Below are positions 7,838 through 16,782 of a DNA stretch of 37,959 bases, one piece after another. This stretch comes from Chloroflexota bacterium. Its GTDB lineage: Bacteria > Chloroflexota > Anaerolineae > 4572-78 > NAK82. Within the stretch, counting starts at the first letter, position 1. The number at the start of each line of letters is the position of its first letter. The notes beneath the pieces were generated by a model. The model had not been told where the DNA came from, ran no database searches, and worked only from the letters and a program-made list of their open reading frames with translations. A program made the position numbers and the translations under genes. The stretch covers positions 1 through 37,959 of the forward strand of contig JAJRXB010000274.1 in the NCBI GenBank assembly GCA_024276515.1. The letters are read 5' to 3'.

Positions 7838-8095
7838 CTAGCCCCCGGCCCCCAGTGTCTTGCTGCGGACGTAGCGCGCCAGTTTGCTGACGGAGTCGAA
7901 GTTGTCGGGGGTGATCTCCTGGTCGTCCACCGTCACGCCAAAGGTCTCTTCGACGAAGAGCACCAGCTCCAGCACGCCGACGGAGTCGACGATGCCTTCT
8001 TGCAGAAAGGAGTCGTCGTCATCGTACTCAAAGCCATCGTCGCTGAAGAGCAGGTTCTGGGCCACGTATTTTCGAATTTGGGCTTCGATTTCCAT
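7838..8095 (-). CDS. Acyl carrier protein
   Basis: MEIEAQIRKYVAQNLLFSDDGFEYDDDDSFLQEGIVDSVGVLELVLFVEETFGVTVDDQEITPDNFDSVSKLARYVRSK; phosphopantetheine site DSV. Start chosen at the Met 19 codons inside the listed ORF. Confidence 0.88.
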   Translation of the reverse strand: MEIEAQIRKYVAQNLLFSDDGFEYDDDDSFLQEGIVDSVGVLELVLFVEETFGVTVDDQEITPDNFDSVSKLARYVRSKTLGAGG

Positions 8096-8103
8096 TTGAA
8101 CCT

Positions 8104-10533
8104 TCACTCGAGCTGGGTCGGATCGCGGGGCGGGTCGGTGTATTTGATCCACACCGGGTTCCAGTCGTTGAACCCGGCACGACTGAGGCTGTACAAATTG
8201 CTCCCGTCGGCGTCCATCACCCAGATTTGCCGGTTCCCGGTGCGATTGGACCAGAAGACAATCTTCGATCCATCAGGTGACCAGGATGGATGTTTGTCCC
8301 ACCAGCTATATCTGTCTCTGGTCAGTTGACGGGCACCGCTGCCATCACGATTGATGACCCAAATCTCGTCATTGCCGCTGTCGTCCGAGACAAAGGCGAT
8401 CTGATCGGCGGTGGGAGACCAGGCCGGCTCATAAGCGATGCCGGCGCCAAAATGGGTGATTTGCCCCTCTACTTTGTAATAGGAATCGTAGAAGAAAAGA
8501 GCAGGAACTCTCAGTTGAACGGGAACGACGTTACCGAAGCTGTCCTCCACGCCCGTATCTATGATTGCATCCTTCACAAATACCCGGAGCCGTTGGTCCG
8601 GAGAATAAGCGTCGCGGGCCAGGGCCAGGTCGTAAGGCCAGCGATCGGTCAGCAGGGCCAGGTTACTCCCATCCGGATCCACCAGGAAGACCAATGGGTC
8701 TTCCCCGCCAGCTCGATCTGAGACAAAGGCGATCTTGCCCACCAGTTCCGACGGGATGGACCGGGGCGTGGCCGTGGGGGTGGGAGTGGGACTCGGGGTC
8801 AGAATCCCGCCCTCGAGCAGCACGAAAATCGGCGTCGGTGTGACCGTCCACACGTTCATCGGCGTGGGGGTGGGTGTGCCGTAGGCCATTGCTTCGGCGG
8901 TGGCGAGTGTGTTCTGGTACACAGCCGTGGCCGTGTTGGCCGGCGTCGGGCTGGGTGCGACGATGATGGGCGTCACCCAGTTCTCTGGGGCTGGCGTGTA
9001 GGTGCCTGTCGTGGCAGCCACGCGGGTGGCGGTAGCCGCCAATGCCACCACGGTGAAAACGTTCTCCGGCGTCGGTGTGCTGGTGACTATCACGTAGGTC
9101 GGGCTGGGTGTGGCCGTCCAGACATCGGTCGGCAGCGGCGTGGGAGTTCCATACAGGAAAGCTTCGGCCGTCGCCACAGCAGCCACCCACTCCGCCGTGG
9201 CAGTGTTGCCGGGGACGGGGGTATTGGTGACGATAACGGGCGGTGTGGCCGTGACCATGTTTGCAGGCCATGGGGTGGGCGTGCCGATGGCGGTGGCCTG
9301 GTAAGTGGCGGTGGCGGCCAGGGCGACCGCAGTCACCACGTTGGCGGGCGTGGGTGTGGCCGGGATGGCCGGGACCACGACGGGCGTGGGTGTGGGCGGA
9401 GGCTGGTAAACGAGGCGCAGGGCCGGGCGGTTGCCGAACCCGCCACCGTAACCCGTATCCCAGGTGAAGAGATTATCCGCTCCCTGGGTAGGGCCGTCGA
9501 GGCGAAAAGATACCAGCCCGGTCTCCAGCCGTCGTTCCAGTTCTTCGAGGTGGACCGCTGTGAAGGTGAAAACGTTTACCTGGCGCACTGCCAGGTCCTC
9601 GGGCTTCAATTCGGGGGGGATGGTGTCGAGTACCGGTGCGTCGCGTATCTGATCGTAGGTGGCAGCCACCCAATTCCCATCCACTTCTGGGCCCAGGAGA
9701 CGGAGGGTCCAGGTTCCTCCAGTTCCCAGGTGCTCCCCGCTCAACCCTGCCAACTCCAGGGTCGCCGCCTCGATCCTGGACCCCAACGGGACGGACGCCA
9801 GGTTGAACTGCATCGCGCCGTAGTAGGTGTGGCCCTCGAAGGCACCCACGTGCAGATTGCGGTCGCCGAAGTGGTTGAGCGGATCGCTGCTCGACACCCA
9901 GCCCACGGCATTCCCAACCGGATAGAGAACGACTTGCAACCTGCCGGGAGGCAGGGTAGGATTTGGCAGGCGTGGCACAGGCGTCGACGCCACCACCGGG
10001 ACGGCCCCTGCTGGCGTCGGCGTCTCCGCCGGAGGCATCGTCGGTGGCGGCGTGGGTGCGACGAGGGGGGCTGAGGGGGGGGCGACAAGGGGATCAGCTC
10101 CGGCCAGCGACCGCCTCATATTCAGGTAACTGTAGACGGCCGCCAGGACGAGAAACGCTATGGCGATCCACGCCACCCACTGTAGCAGGGAAATCTCTTC
10201 CAGGAACGCCACAAGCCAGAACGGGGGTCGCGACGGTGGGGCAGGTGCTGCATCCTCCGGCAGGGAGGAGACATCGCCACCGGCCAGAGGGACGGAGGGC
10301 GGACGCTCGACAGCCGGGGAAGGCATCGGCTCTGGCGGTGCCACGAATCGGGGACAGGCGTCAAAAGTGGAGGTCAGACAGAAAGCTGCCTGGTGATCCA
10401 GATCAATCCGCTGGCACCTGGTCGCCACGTAGCAGCGGTGCTCCTCCGCCGGTTCGGTGAAGATGGAAGCCCGGTCGGCCTGCAATCCAAAATGGGGACA
10501 ATAGCGTTGGTGGTTGGGCGATATGGGGGGCAT
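8104..10533 (-). CDS. Membrane protein with Cys-rich N-terminus, DNRLRE-like domain, Thr/Pro/Ala repeat region and C-terminal TolB/PD40 beta-propeller repeats
   Basis: N-terminal CPHFGL...HRCY...HQAAFCL...CPRF; TM LLQWVAWIAIAFLVLAAVY; SSSDPLNHFGDRNLHVGAFEGHTYYGAMQFNLASVPLGSRIEAATLEL; repeated NxxTxxxxxAATAT...GTPTP; KIAFVSDRAGGEDPLVFLVDPDGSNL, QIAFVSDDSGNDEIWVINRDGSGARQLT, KIVFWSNRTGNRQIWVMDADGSNL. Confidence 0.88.
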   Translation of the reverse strand: MPPISPNHQRYCPHFGLQADRASIFTEPAEEHRCYVATRCQRIDLDHQAAFCLTSTFDACPRFVAPPEPMPSPAVERPPSVPLAGGDVSSLPEDAAPAPPSRPPFWLVAFLEEISLLQWVAWIAIAFLVLAAVYSYLNMRRSLAGADPLVAPPSAPLVAPTPPPTMPPAETPTPAGAVPVVASTPVPRLPNPTLPPGRLQVVLYPVGNAVGWVSSSDPLNHFGDRNLHVGAFEGHTYYGAMQFNLASVPLGSRIEAATLELAGLSGEHLGTGGTWTLRLLGPEVDGNWVAATYDQIRDAPVLDTIPPELKPEDLAVRQVNVFTFTAVHLEELERRLETGLVSFRLDGPTQGADNLFTWDTGYGGGFGNRPALRLVYQPPPTPTPVVVPAIPATPTPANVVTAVALAATATYQATAIGTPTPWPANMVTATPPVIVTNTPVPGNTATAEWVAAVATAEAFLYGTPTPLPTDVWTATPSPTYVIVTSTPTPENVFTVVALAATATRVAATTGTYTPAPENWVTPIIVAPSPTPANTATAVYQNTLATAEAMAYGTPTPTPMNVWTVTPTPIFVLLEGGILTPSPTPTPTATPRSIPSELVGKIAFVSDRAGGEDPLVFLVDPDGSNLALLTDRWPYDLALARDAYSPDQRLRVFVKDAIIDTGVEDSFGNVVPVQLRVPALFFYDSYYKVEGQITHFGAGIAYEPAWSPTADQIAFVSDDSGNDEIWVINRDGSGARQLTRDRYSWWDKHPSWSPDGSKIVFWSNRTGNRQIWVMDADGSNLYSLSRAGFNDWNPVWIKYTDPPRDPTQLE

Positions 10534-10549
10534 AGGTTATGGCCTATCG

Positions 10550-12259
10550 TCAAACCTTTTCTTCGGCCTCTGCAGCGGGTGAACGGCCGTTTGCCGAGAG
10601 TCTGTTTCTTATAGGTTGCGTGAGACGCGCCAACAGCCCCACTTGGGGGGCAGCGGAGGTGTTGGACTGTCTGGGATTCCTGCGTTGGCGTCCGCTTCTG
10701 GCATGAGAATAGTAATTATAATAGTAGCCGCCGGCACGGCGGGCCGAAAGCTTGTTGAGAACGACCCCCAGCACTTTCAAGTTGACCTGGCTTAAGGTTT
10801 CTCTGGCCCGCCGGACCACGTCGCTGCGAGCGCGCCCGGCATCCACAACCAGGATCACGCCGCTGCAGATGGCTCCCAGGATGGTGGCGTCGGCCACGGC
10901 CAGGATGGGCGGGCTGTCGAAGATGATCACATCCGCCAATTCCTTCATCTGGTCAAGCCGTCGTTTCATAGGCTCCGAACCCAGCAACTCTGCCGGGTTC
11001 GGTGGGAGCGGCCCACTGGGCATCAGCTTCAGGCCTTCCACCGACGTTTCCACCAGGGCAGCCTCCACCGGGAGGGCATCGTCCAGCAACAGGCTGGTAA
11101 GGCCGACCTGATTGGACACCCCGAAGAACCGGTGGACGGAGGGTCGCCGCAAGTCGGTGTCGACCAGGATCACCCGTTTGCCCGCATAGGCTATGGTGAT
11201 CGCCAGATTACAGGCGGTGGTGGTTTTGCCTTCCCGCGGGCTGGCGCTGGTCACCAACAACTGGGGCGATGGATTGTTGAGGCTGGAGAACTGGATATTG
11301 GTGCGCAAGACCCGGTACACCTCGGTGGTCGGGGAATAAGGGTACTGCAACGTCACCAGGTGATCCGACGGCTCCCGGACACGGCGGATGCGGGTGATGG
11401 CCCCCAGCGTGGGCAGATTGAGCACCCGATCCACGTCGTCGTCCGTCTTGATCGTGTCGTCCAGGTAATCCAGCAAAAAGGCTGCGCCCGCCGCCAGCGT
11501 AAAACCGATGGCGGCCGCCAGAAGGACGTTGAGTTTGGTGTTAGGGCTGACTGGCGTGGTGGGGACCATAGCCGGCTCCACCACACTCAGGTAGTTGGTG
11601 CGACTCCCCTGGTAGAAATCGAGCAGCCCGGTGTAGTTACCCCGCCAGGTAGTGATCTTCCCTTGCAGGACCTCGATCTGGTTTTGGATGTCCTGGATGC
11701 CCCGGGCACTGTTCTCCAGGGCCAGTCGCCCCTGCAGCTCCTCGATCTGTTTCTCAGCGTCTTCGATCTGGACCTGCAGGGTCTCAAGCTGCTGGCTGAC
11801 AAACTGGCGGTGCTGGCCTTGCTCTTGTTCCACCGGGGTGGGGCTTTGCAGGATAAGTTGGCGAGCGATCTCATCGGCGAGGATTTTTGCTCGCTGTGGG
11901 TCGGTGTCCTGGACGCTGATTTGGATCAACTGGGTGCCGGCCACGAGATGGACGTTCACCTGTCCCGCCAAAGCCTGCCACGGCACGTTCAGGCCCAGGG
12001 TTTCAATGGCGCCCTGCAGGATGGGCTGCCGGCGCACCAGTTGGACATAGCTCTGGGCCAGTAGCTGACTGATTTGGAAGTCCTGGCCTGTGGGGTCGGC
12101 CGTTTGAATGAAACGGCCGACCATCAAAGTGGTGGTCGTCATGTACACGCGGGGCATCCGGGACGTGGCCCAGAAGCTGAAGACAGACGCCACCACCGTT
12201 GACAGGACGATGAGCCAATTCCACTTCCACAAGGTAGATACGTATTGTTTGAGTTCCAA
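10550..12259 (-). CDS. Wzz-domain/BY-kinase fusion (polysaccharide chain-length determinant and tyrosine kinase, Wzc/CpsCD-like)
   Basis: N-terminal Wzz region MELKQYVSTLWKWNWLIVLSTVVASVFSFW; Walker A ASPREGKTTTACNLAITIAYAGKRVILVDTDLRRPSVHRFFG; Walker B VIIFDSPPILAVADA; C-terminal Tyr cluster GGYYYNYYSHA. Confidence 0.93.
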   Translation of the reverse strand: MELKQYVSTLWKWNWLIVLSTVVASVFSFWATSRMPRVYMTTTTLMVGRFIQTADPTGQDFQISQLLAQSYVQLVRRQPILQGAIETLGLNVPWQALAGQVNVHLVAGTQLIQISVQDTDPQRAKILADEIARQLILQSPTPVEQEQGQHRQFVSQQLETLQVQIEDAEKQIEELQGRLALENSARGIQDIQNQIEVLQGKITTWRGNYTGLLDFYQGSRTNYLSVVEPAMVPTTPVSPNTKLNVLLAAAIGFTLAAGAAFLLDYLDDTIKTDDDVDRVLNLPTLGAITRIRRVREPSDHLVTLQYPYSPTTEVYRVLRTNIQFSSLNNPSPQLLVTSASPREGKTTTACNLAITIAYAGKRVILVDTDLRRPSVHRFFGVSNQVGLTSLLLDDALPVEAALVETSVEGLKLMPSGPLPPNPAELLGSEPMKRRLDQMKELADVIIFDSPPILAVADATILGAICSGVILVVDAGRARSDVVRRARETLSQVNLKVLGVVLNKLSARRAGGYYYNYYSHARSGRQRRNPRQSNTSAAPQVGLLARLTQPIRNRLSANGRSPAAEAEEKV

Positions 12260-12339
12260 GATCGTTCCTCCAGCATAGCCTCGAGGTATCTATTCACGCG
12301 CCCGGCGCTTCGGTCTTTCACCACACGCTCAGAGGCTAA

Positions 12340-12493
12340 TACTACAACCGTAGATGCCCCAGGTGACTGTCACCTGTAGGGCCGTAGGTAAAGAGTCGCC
12401 TACATCGTGCCAGACGATGGTCGCGAATTCCGGCTATCTTTGCAGGTGACAGTCACCTTCTGCCCTCTCAAAAGGGGAAGTGCGGTTGTAGTA
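12340..12493. repeat. MITE-like element with nested inverted repeats in intergenic DNA
   Basis: TACTACAACCG (12340-12350) is inverted as CGGTTGTAGTA (12483-12493); inside, AGGTGACTGTCACCT (12361-12375) is the exact reverse complement of AGGTGACAGTCACCT (12444-12458). No ORF fits. Confidence 0.65.
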
Positions 12494-12519
12494 CTAAAGA
12501 GAGCCATAAGCGGGCGATT

Positions 12520-13872
12520 TTAAGTGCCAGGCAGTCTCACTTCAGCGTCCCGTACGCGGGCCGACGACCAGCGTCGCGCCCGCGTGTAAAGGTCCAGCAG
12601 AGCCAGGGCAGCGAAAGGGGTCAACACCGCGTCCACCGGCAGCCGATAACGCACCATCGCCCAGGTGAGGATATGGAGCAAGGTGTAGAAGGCAGCAAAG
12701 AGAAGGAGAAGGGAGTTGCGAGTTGTGAGTTGCGAGTTTCGGGTGGCGAGGACCAGGCCGTAAAGCATAAAGGGCAGGAAGAGCCCAAAAGAACCGACCC
12801 GGCCGACGTTGTGCAGCAGGGTGGTATCGGGCGTGGGCCAGAATTCAAAGAAGGCGCGGGCCCGGCTCAGGGTAAGCAACAGGTAGCGACCGGGGTCGTC
12901 CAGGACGAACTGAATCCCCAGCCGCATCAGATCCCGGTCCAGTTCCGGCTCCGATCGTCCCCACCATTCCCGCGGCAACGGCGCCGCGTCGAACTCGCGG
13001 AAGTTGACTCCGTGCATTGGGTGCTGGGCTGAGTACATGGCATAGCCAGCGTTGGAGTTTAACAAGAGGAATTGGTCATAGACCTGGTAATTGCGGTAGG
13101 TCCAGGGCAGGATGCAGGCAACCAGAATCAGGCTTGCAACGGCCAGCGTCCGCACAGCGGGCACCAACCGTTTTCTCCGCCAGGCCCCCCAGAGCAGCCA
13201 CAGAAAGAAGACCGGCACCCAGGGTAAAATGGACTGGCGCAGCAACGCCGCCAGGCCCAGACTCAGGCCCAAACCCAGGGTCAGGGTAACAGGGATGTCC
13301 TTCCCATCTCGCAAATAGCCTCCTGCCTTAAGCCCCACCTCCAGCGACCAAAGCAAGGCCACGATGTAGAAGGTCTCGGTCATCAGGGTGGTCGCGTTGA
13401 GGATGAAATAGCCATAAAGGGCAGCTACGAGCGCCGCCAGCAGAGCGAGAATCTCGTCCCTTTCCCCTCTCCCTGGCAGAGGAGATTGGGCGGCCAATGG
13501 ACTGAGGGCGGACTTGGCCAGCCGGTAGACCATCCACGGCAGCAACACGCCTCCCAGCACCCCCTGCACCAACCGGGCCGCCAGCGGGTGGACGCCGAAC
13601 AGGGCGTAGACGGCGGCGATGAAGAGAGGGTACAGGAAAGACCAGTGAGCCGTAGGAGTGTCCGCAGGGGTGAAGGGATACCAGGGCCGGTCGAAACTGT
13701 AACCGTGCCCCTCCAGCAGGCGCACCGCCAGAGCGTGATAAGAGCGCTGGTCGGTCATCAGTGGTGGCGCATCCACCACGTCTCCCAGGTAGAAGGCTAC
13801 GACGATTCGAATGAGGACCGAGATCGCCAGAATAAGCCACAACCAGCGAGAGCTTTTATCCCTCATTCCCAT
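12520..13872 (-). CDS. GT39/ArnT-like polytopic membrane glycosyltransferase
   Basis: Multiple hydrophobic segments, LGDVVDAPPLMTDQRSYHALAVRLLEGHGYSFDRPWYPFTPADTPTAHWSFLYPLFIAAVYALFGVHPLAARLVQGVLGGVLL. Start placed at MGMRDKSSRWLW; the listed ORF extends further. Confidence 0.82.
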   Translation of the reverse strand: MGMRDKSSRWLWLILAISVLIRIVVAFYLGDVVDAPPLMTDQRSYHALAVRLLEGHGYSFDRPWYPFTPADTPTAHWSFLYPLFIAAVYALFGVHPLAARLVQGVLGGVLLPWMVYRLAKSALSPLAAQSPLPGRGERDEILALLAALVAALYGYFILNATTLMTETFYIVALLWSLEVGLKAGGYLRDGKDIPVTLTLGLGLSLGLAALLRQSILPWVPVFFLWLLWGAWRRKRLVPAVRTLAVASLILVACILPWTYRNYQVYDQFLLLNSNAGYAMYSAQHPMHGVNFREFDAAPLPREWWGRSEPELDRDLMRLGIQFVLDDPGRYLLLTLSRARAFFEFWPTPDTTLLHNVGRVGSFGLFLPFMLYGLVLATRNSQLTTRNSLLLLFAAFYTLLHILTWAMVRYRLPVDAVLTPFAALALLDLYTRARRWSSARVRDAEVRLPGT

Positions 13873-14037
13873 CCCACTCCAATAACGTTTCCACGGTCCA
13901 CTCTGCCGCGTGGCCGTCGCTGCATAGGCTTCTGGATCGTTCAGCAGACGGAAGGTCTTCGCCACGGTGGGCTCTGCGCTCCATCAGATGCATCGGTGTC
14001 AGGTAATCCACCGACGACAACAGCGTGATACGGGTCA
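13860..14037 (-). pseudogene. Probable collapsed glycosyltransferase relic between two intact genes
   Basis: MTRITLLSSVDYLTPMHLMERRAHRG starts at 14037 in one frame; a second frame carries AKTFRLLNDPEAYAATATRQSGPWKRYWSGM, resembling a GT4 C-terminus (RLLNDPEAYA...WERYWSGM). Confidence 0.4.
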
Positions 14038-15270
14038 TTGAGCTATGAGTCTCCCATACACTCCGCCCCACCTGGCATAGACCTGCCGCCAGTTGTACTG
14101 TCCCTCCACCCAGCGCCGCCCGTTTTCGCGGAGCCGTTCCCCCAGCGCCGGGTCCTGCAAGACGCGCACGGCCGCTTCGGCCAACGCCTCAGGTGTATCC
14201 GCAATCAGCGCGTGGCTCCCATCCTGCAAATCAATACCCTCCGCCCCGACGGAGGTCGAGATGACAGGGACTCCCCAGCACCAGGCATCCAGGATCTTGA
14301 CTCGCATGCCCCCAGCCGCGCGCAACGGGACGATGAAAACCGCCGTTTCGGCCAGATATGGTGTCGGATCTGGCACATATCCCGTTACCTGGATGTTGCG
14401 GTTTTGCAGGGGGAGGGCACGGACTTCTTGAGGCGGATTCTTGCCCACGATCACGAACTGCGCCTCGGGCACTTGAGCCAGCACACGAGGGAAGACCTCG
14501 TTGGCAAACCACAACACCCCCTCAACGTTGGGCGGCCAGAACATCGTGCCCAGGTGCGTGATAGTGCGCGGGCGCGGCACACGCCGAATCAGCGGTTGCT
14601 CCTCAGGATCTACACAGATGGGGATGGTGGTAAATAGGGATTCGAGATTTGAGATTTGCCCTCGAAGTGCGTAACGGTCCAGGTCGGTGACGAAGACCAC
14701 CTGATCAAAGCGACCCCAGAGTTCTGCCTCATAGCGTGCTAACGCACGGGCTTCACGCCACAGCACCAGCCGCCTAAAAGGATTGCGCTCGCGGGAAGCC
14801 AGCCGCTTCGGGATACGATACAGCGCGTTGTGGGCGTCCAGCAACAGGCTGGCCTTCTCCCGAGATCCGGAATTTATCATCTGGGACCTGGCGTAGAGGG
14901 CATACTGAGCCATCGAGGTCTGGTCGGCGTGCACGACGTCGAAGGTATCCTCTTTCACCAGTCGTCCTAGCGTAGTGTGCATCTCACCGATCTCGTCCCG
15001 CACGATGACCGCAGGCCGGCCGGTAAATCCCGCCACCAGAAGCGCGCGAGCATCCCGCAGCCAGGAGCGTCGCATCGGGACCGTATGCACGGCCCGGCAA
15101 AAACGCTCCAGGTGAGCGGTGTACTCAGGACGATCGTCCGTCCGAACGAAGGAGACCAAAGTTACCTCGTGCTGCTGCGCCAGGTGTCGCAGGACGTAAT
15201 AGGCCCGGATCTTCGCGCCGGAATCCAGCGGATAGGGCAGCACCTGGGTCAAAAAGAGGATGCGGCCCAC
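14035..15270 (-). CDS. GT4 glycosyltransferase (Stp1-like sugar transferase)
   Basis: MGRILFLTQVLPYPLDSGAKIRAYYVLRHLAQQHEVTLVSFVR...; C-terminal VPLRAAGGMRVKILDAWCWGVPVISTSVGAEGIDL. Confidence 0.88.
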   Translation of the reverse strand: MGRILFLTQVLPYPLDSGAKIRAYYVLRHLAQQHEVTLVSFVRTDDRPEYTAHLERFCRAVHTVPMRRSWLRDARALLVAGFTGRPAVIVRDEIGEMHTTLGRLVKEDTFDVVHADQTSMAQYALYARSQMINSGSREKASLLLDAHNALYRIPKRLASRERNPFRRLVLWREARALARYEAELWGRFDQVVFVTDLDRYALRGQISNLESLFTTIPICVDPEEQPLIRRVPRPRTITHLGTMFWPPNVEGVLWFANEVFPRVLAQVPEAQFVIVGKNPPQEVRALPLQNRNIQVTGYVPDPTPYLAETAVFIVPLRAAGGMRVKILDAWCWGVPVISTSVGAEGIDLQDGSHALIADTPEALAEAAVRVLQDPALGERLRENGRRWVEGQYNWRQVYARWGGVYGRLIAQ

Positions 15271-15273
15271 GGC

Positions 15274-16782
15274 TCAACAGCCTTTGAACTGCAACATCAC
15301 CGGGATGGTTTGCAGGAGAATGAGCAAGTCCTGGAAGAAGCCAGCGTGCTTGACGTAGTACAGATCGTACTCCAGTTTGATCCTGGCGTCCTCCATTGAA
15401 TTGCCGTAGCGATAGCGCACCTGCGCCCAGCCGGTGATCCCTGGCCGCACGGCGTGGCGGGCTCGATAGAGAGGCAGGGAGCGGATCAGTTCCCCCACAA
15501 ACTGGGGGCGCTCGGGGCGTGGGCCCACCACACTCATCTCCCCTCGCAGCACATTGATGAATTGCGGGAACTCGTCCAGGCGCATCCGTCGCAGCCAGCG
15601 CCCAACCGGTGTCACCCGTGGGTCATCGTCCGCCGCCCAAACAGCCCCATCCTCTCCCTCGGCCTGAGGGATCATGGTGCGGAATTTGATCAGCACGAAG
15701 GGTCGCCCTCCCCGCCCCACCCGGTGCTGACGGTAGAAGAGGGGCCCGGGCGAGGTGAGCGCGTTGCCCAGTGCAACCCAGGGGGATAAGGCTCCCACCA
15801 GCAAGACTCCCACCAGGGCTATCAACATGTCCATCACCCGCTTGCCAGCCTGGTACAGTCGCTCGGTTGGGCTCTCAGCCAGGCCCTCGGCTGCCCCGGT
15901 GACGAGGCTCAGGTCCTGCGCGGCGTACTCCACTGGCAGCCGTGCCGTCAGCCGCTCGTAAGCGGCCGAGAGCGGGGTCACTCGCAATCCCAGTTCCCAG
16001 CAGTCCAGGATGGCCTCGCGGAGCACAGGGGAGGGGGAACTCTCGTCGGCCACGATGATCTCGTCCACGTCCAGGCGCCGGGCCTCATGGACGAGATTCT
16101 GTTCCCCCGTCAGGACCGGCACCCCCTTGACCGGCTCACCTCCCGGGTTTCCCCCATCCTCCACAAAGCCGACCACGAGATAGCCGGTGCCCCGGAAGGG
16201 ATTGGCACGCTCTGCCGAGGCAGCGGCCTGCAGTTCGCGGACCAGCGCGCGGCTGACAGCTCCACCGCCCACCACCAGGACACGGTGCTGAAAGCCAGGT
16301 TGAAAGAAAAACTGGGCATACAGAGTCCGCCAACCGGCGATCCCCGCCACGGTCAAGCTGACGAAGCCGAAAGCCTGCAAGCGCCGTCCCAAAGGCGGAG
16401 TCAGCCAGGGGATGGACAGGTAGAGGACTCCGGTCAACAGCGCCGCCAGACCAACGTAGAGAAGGCTTTGGGTGGTACTGGCGGCCCGGGCCGGGTTGTA
16501 CACGTCGAGGGCGGCCCCCATGATCAGCCAGACGGCAGAAAGGGTAACGAACCACTTGAAGTTGGTTCCCAGCGCCGTCGCGGAGCGAGGGAAATCGCCC
16601 CAGACGATCAGGGCGATCACCAGAGCACCGTTGACCAGAAGCAGATCGGCCATTCCGAGCAGAAAACGGCGCTCGGCCAGCGTCAGGCGCACGCCGAGTT
16701 GACGTGGCCGATCCTGGACCCTGCGGGCCTGCGTCGTTGACCACTCATGTTGTAGCAGCAGTTCAGCGATTTCAATGCCCAT
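15274..16782 (-). CDS. Exopolysaccharide polyprenyl glycosylphosphotransferase (initiating sugar-phosphate transferase)
   Basis: TM-rich N-terminus, VLVVGGGAVSRALVREL, C-terminal KRVMDMLIALVGVLLVG...SPGPLFYRQHRVGRGGRPFVLIKFRTMIPQAEG...RVTPVGRWLRRMRLDEFPQFINVLRGEMSVVGPRPERPQFV. Confidence 0.95.
   Translation of the reverse strand: MGIEIAELLLQHEWSTTQARRVQDRPRQLGVRLTLAERRFLLGMADLLLVNGALVIALIVWGDFPRSATALGTNFKWFVTLSAVWLIMGAALDVYNPARAASTTQSLLYVGLAALLTGVLYLSIPWLTPPLGRRLQAFGFVSLTVAGIAGWRTLYAQFFFQPGFQHRVLVVGGGAVSRALVRELQAAASAERANPFRGTGYLVVGFVEDGGNPGGEPVKGVPVLTGEQNLVHEARRLDVDEIIVADESSPSPVLREAILDCWELGLRVTPLSAAYERLTARLPVEYAAQDLSLVTGAAEGLAESPTERLYQAGKRVMDMLIALVGVLLVGALSPWVALGNALTSPGPLFYRQHRVGRGGRPFVLIKFRTMIPQAEGEDGAVWAADDDPRVTPVGRWLRRMRLDEFPQFINVLRGEMSVVGPRPERPQFVGELIRSLPLYRARHAVRPGITGWAQVRYRYGNSMEDARIKLEYDLYYVKHAGFFQDLLILLQTIPVMLQFKGC

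Noticed and set aside
11132-12064. 310-aa plus-strand ORF
   Set aside because: Antisense shadow of the Wzz/BY-kinase gene.
16087-16740. 217-aa plus-strand ORF
   Set aside because: Antisense shadow of the glycosylphosphotransferase gene; no motif.
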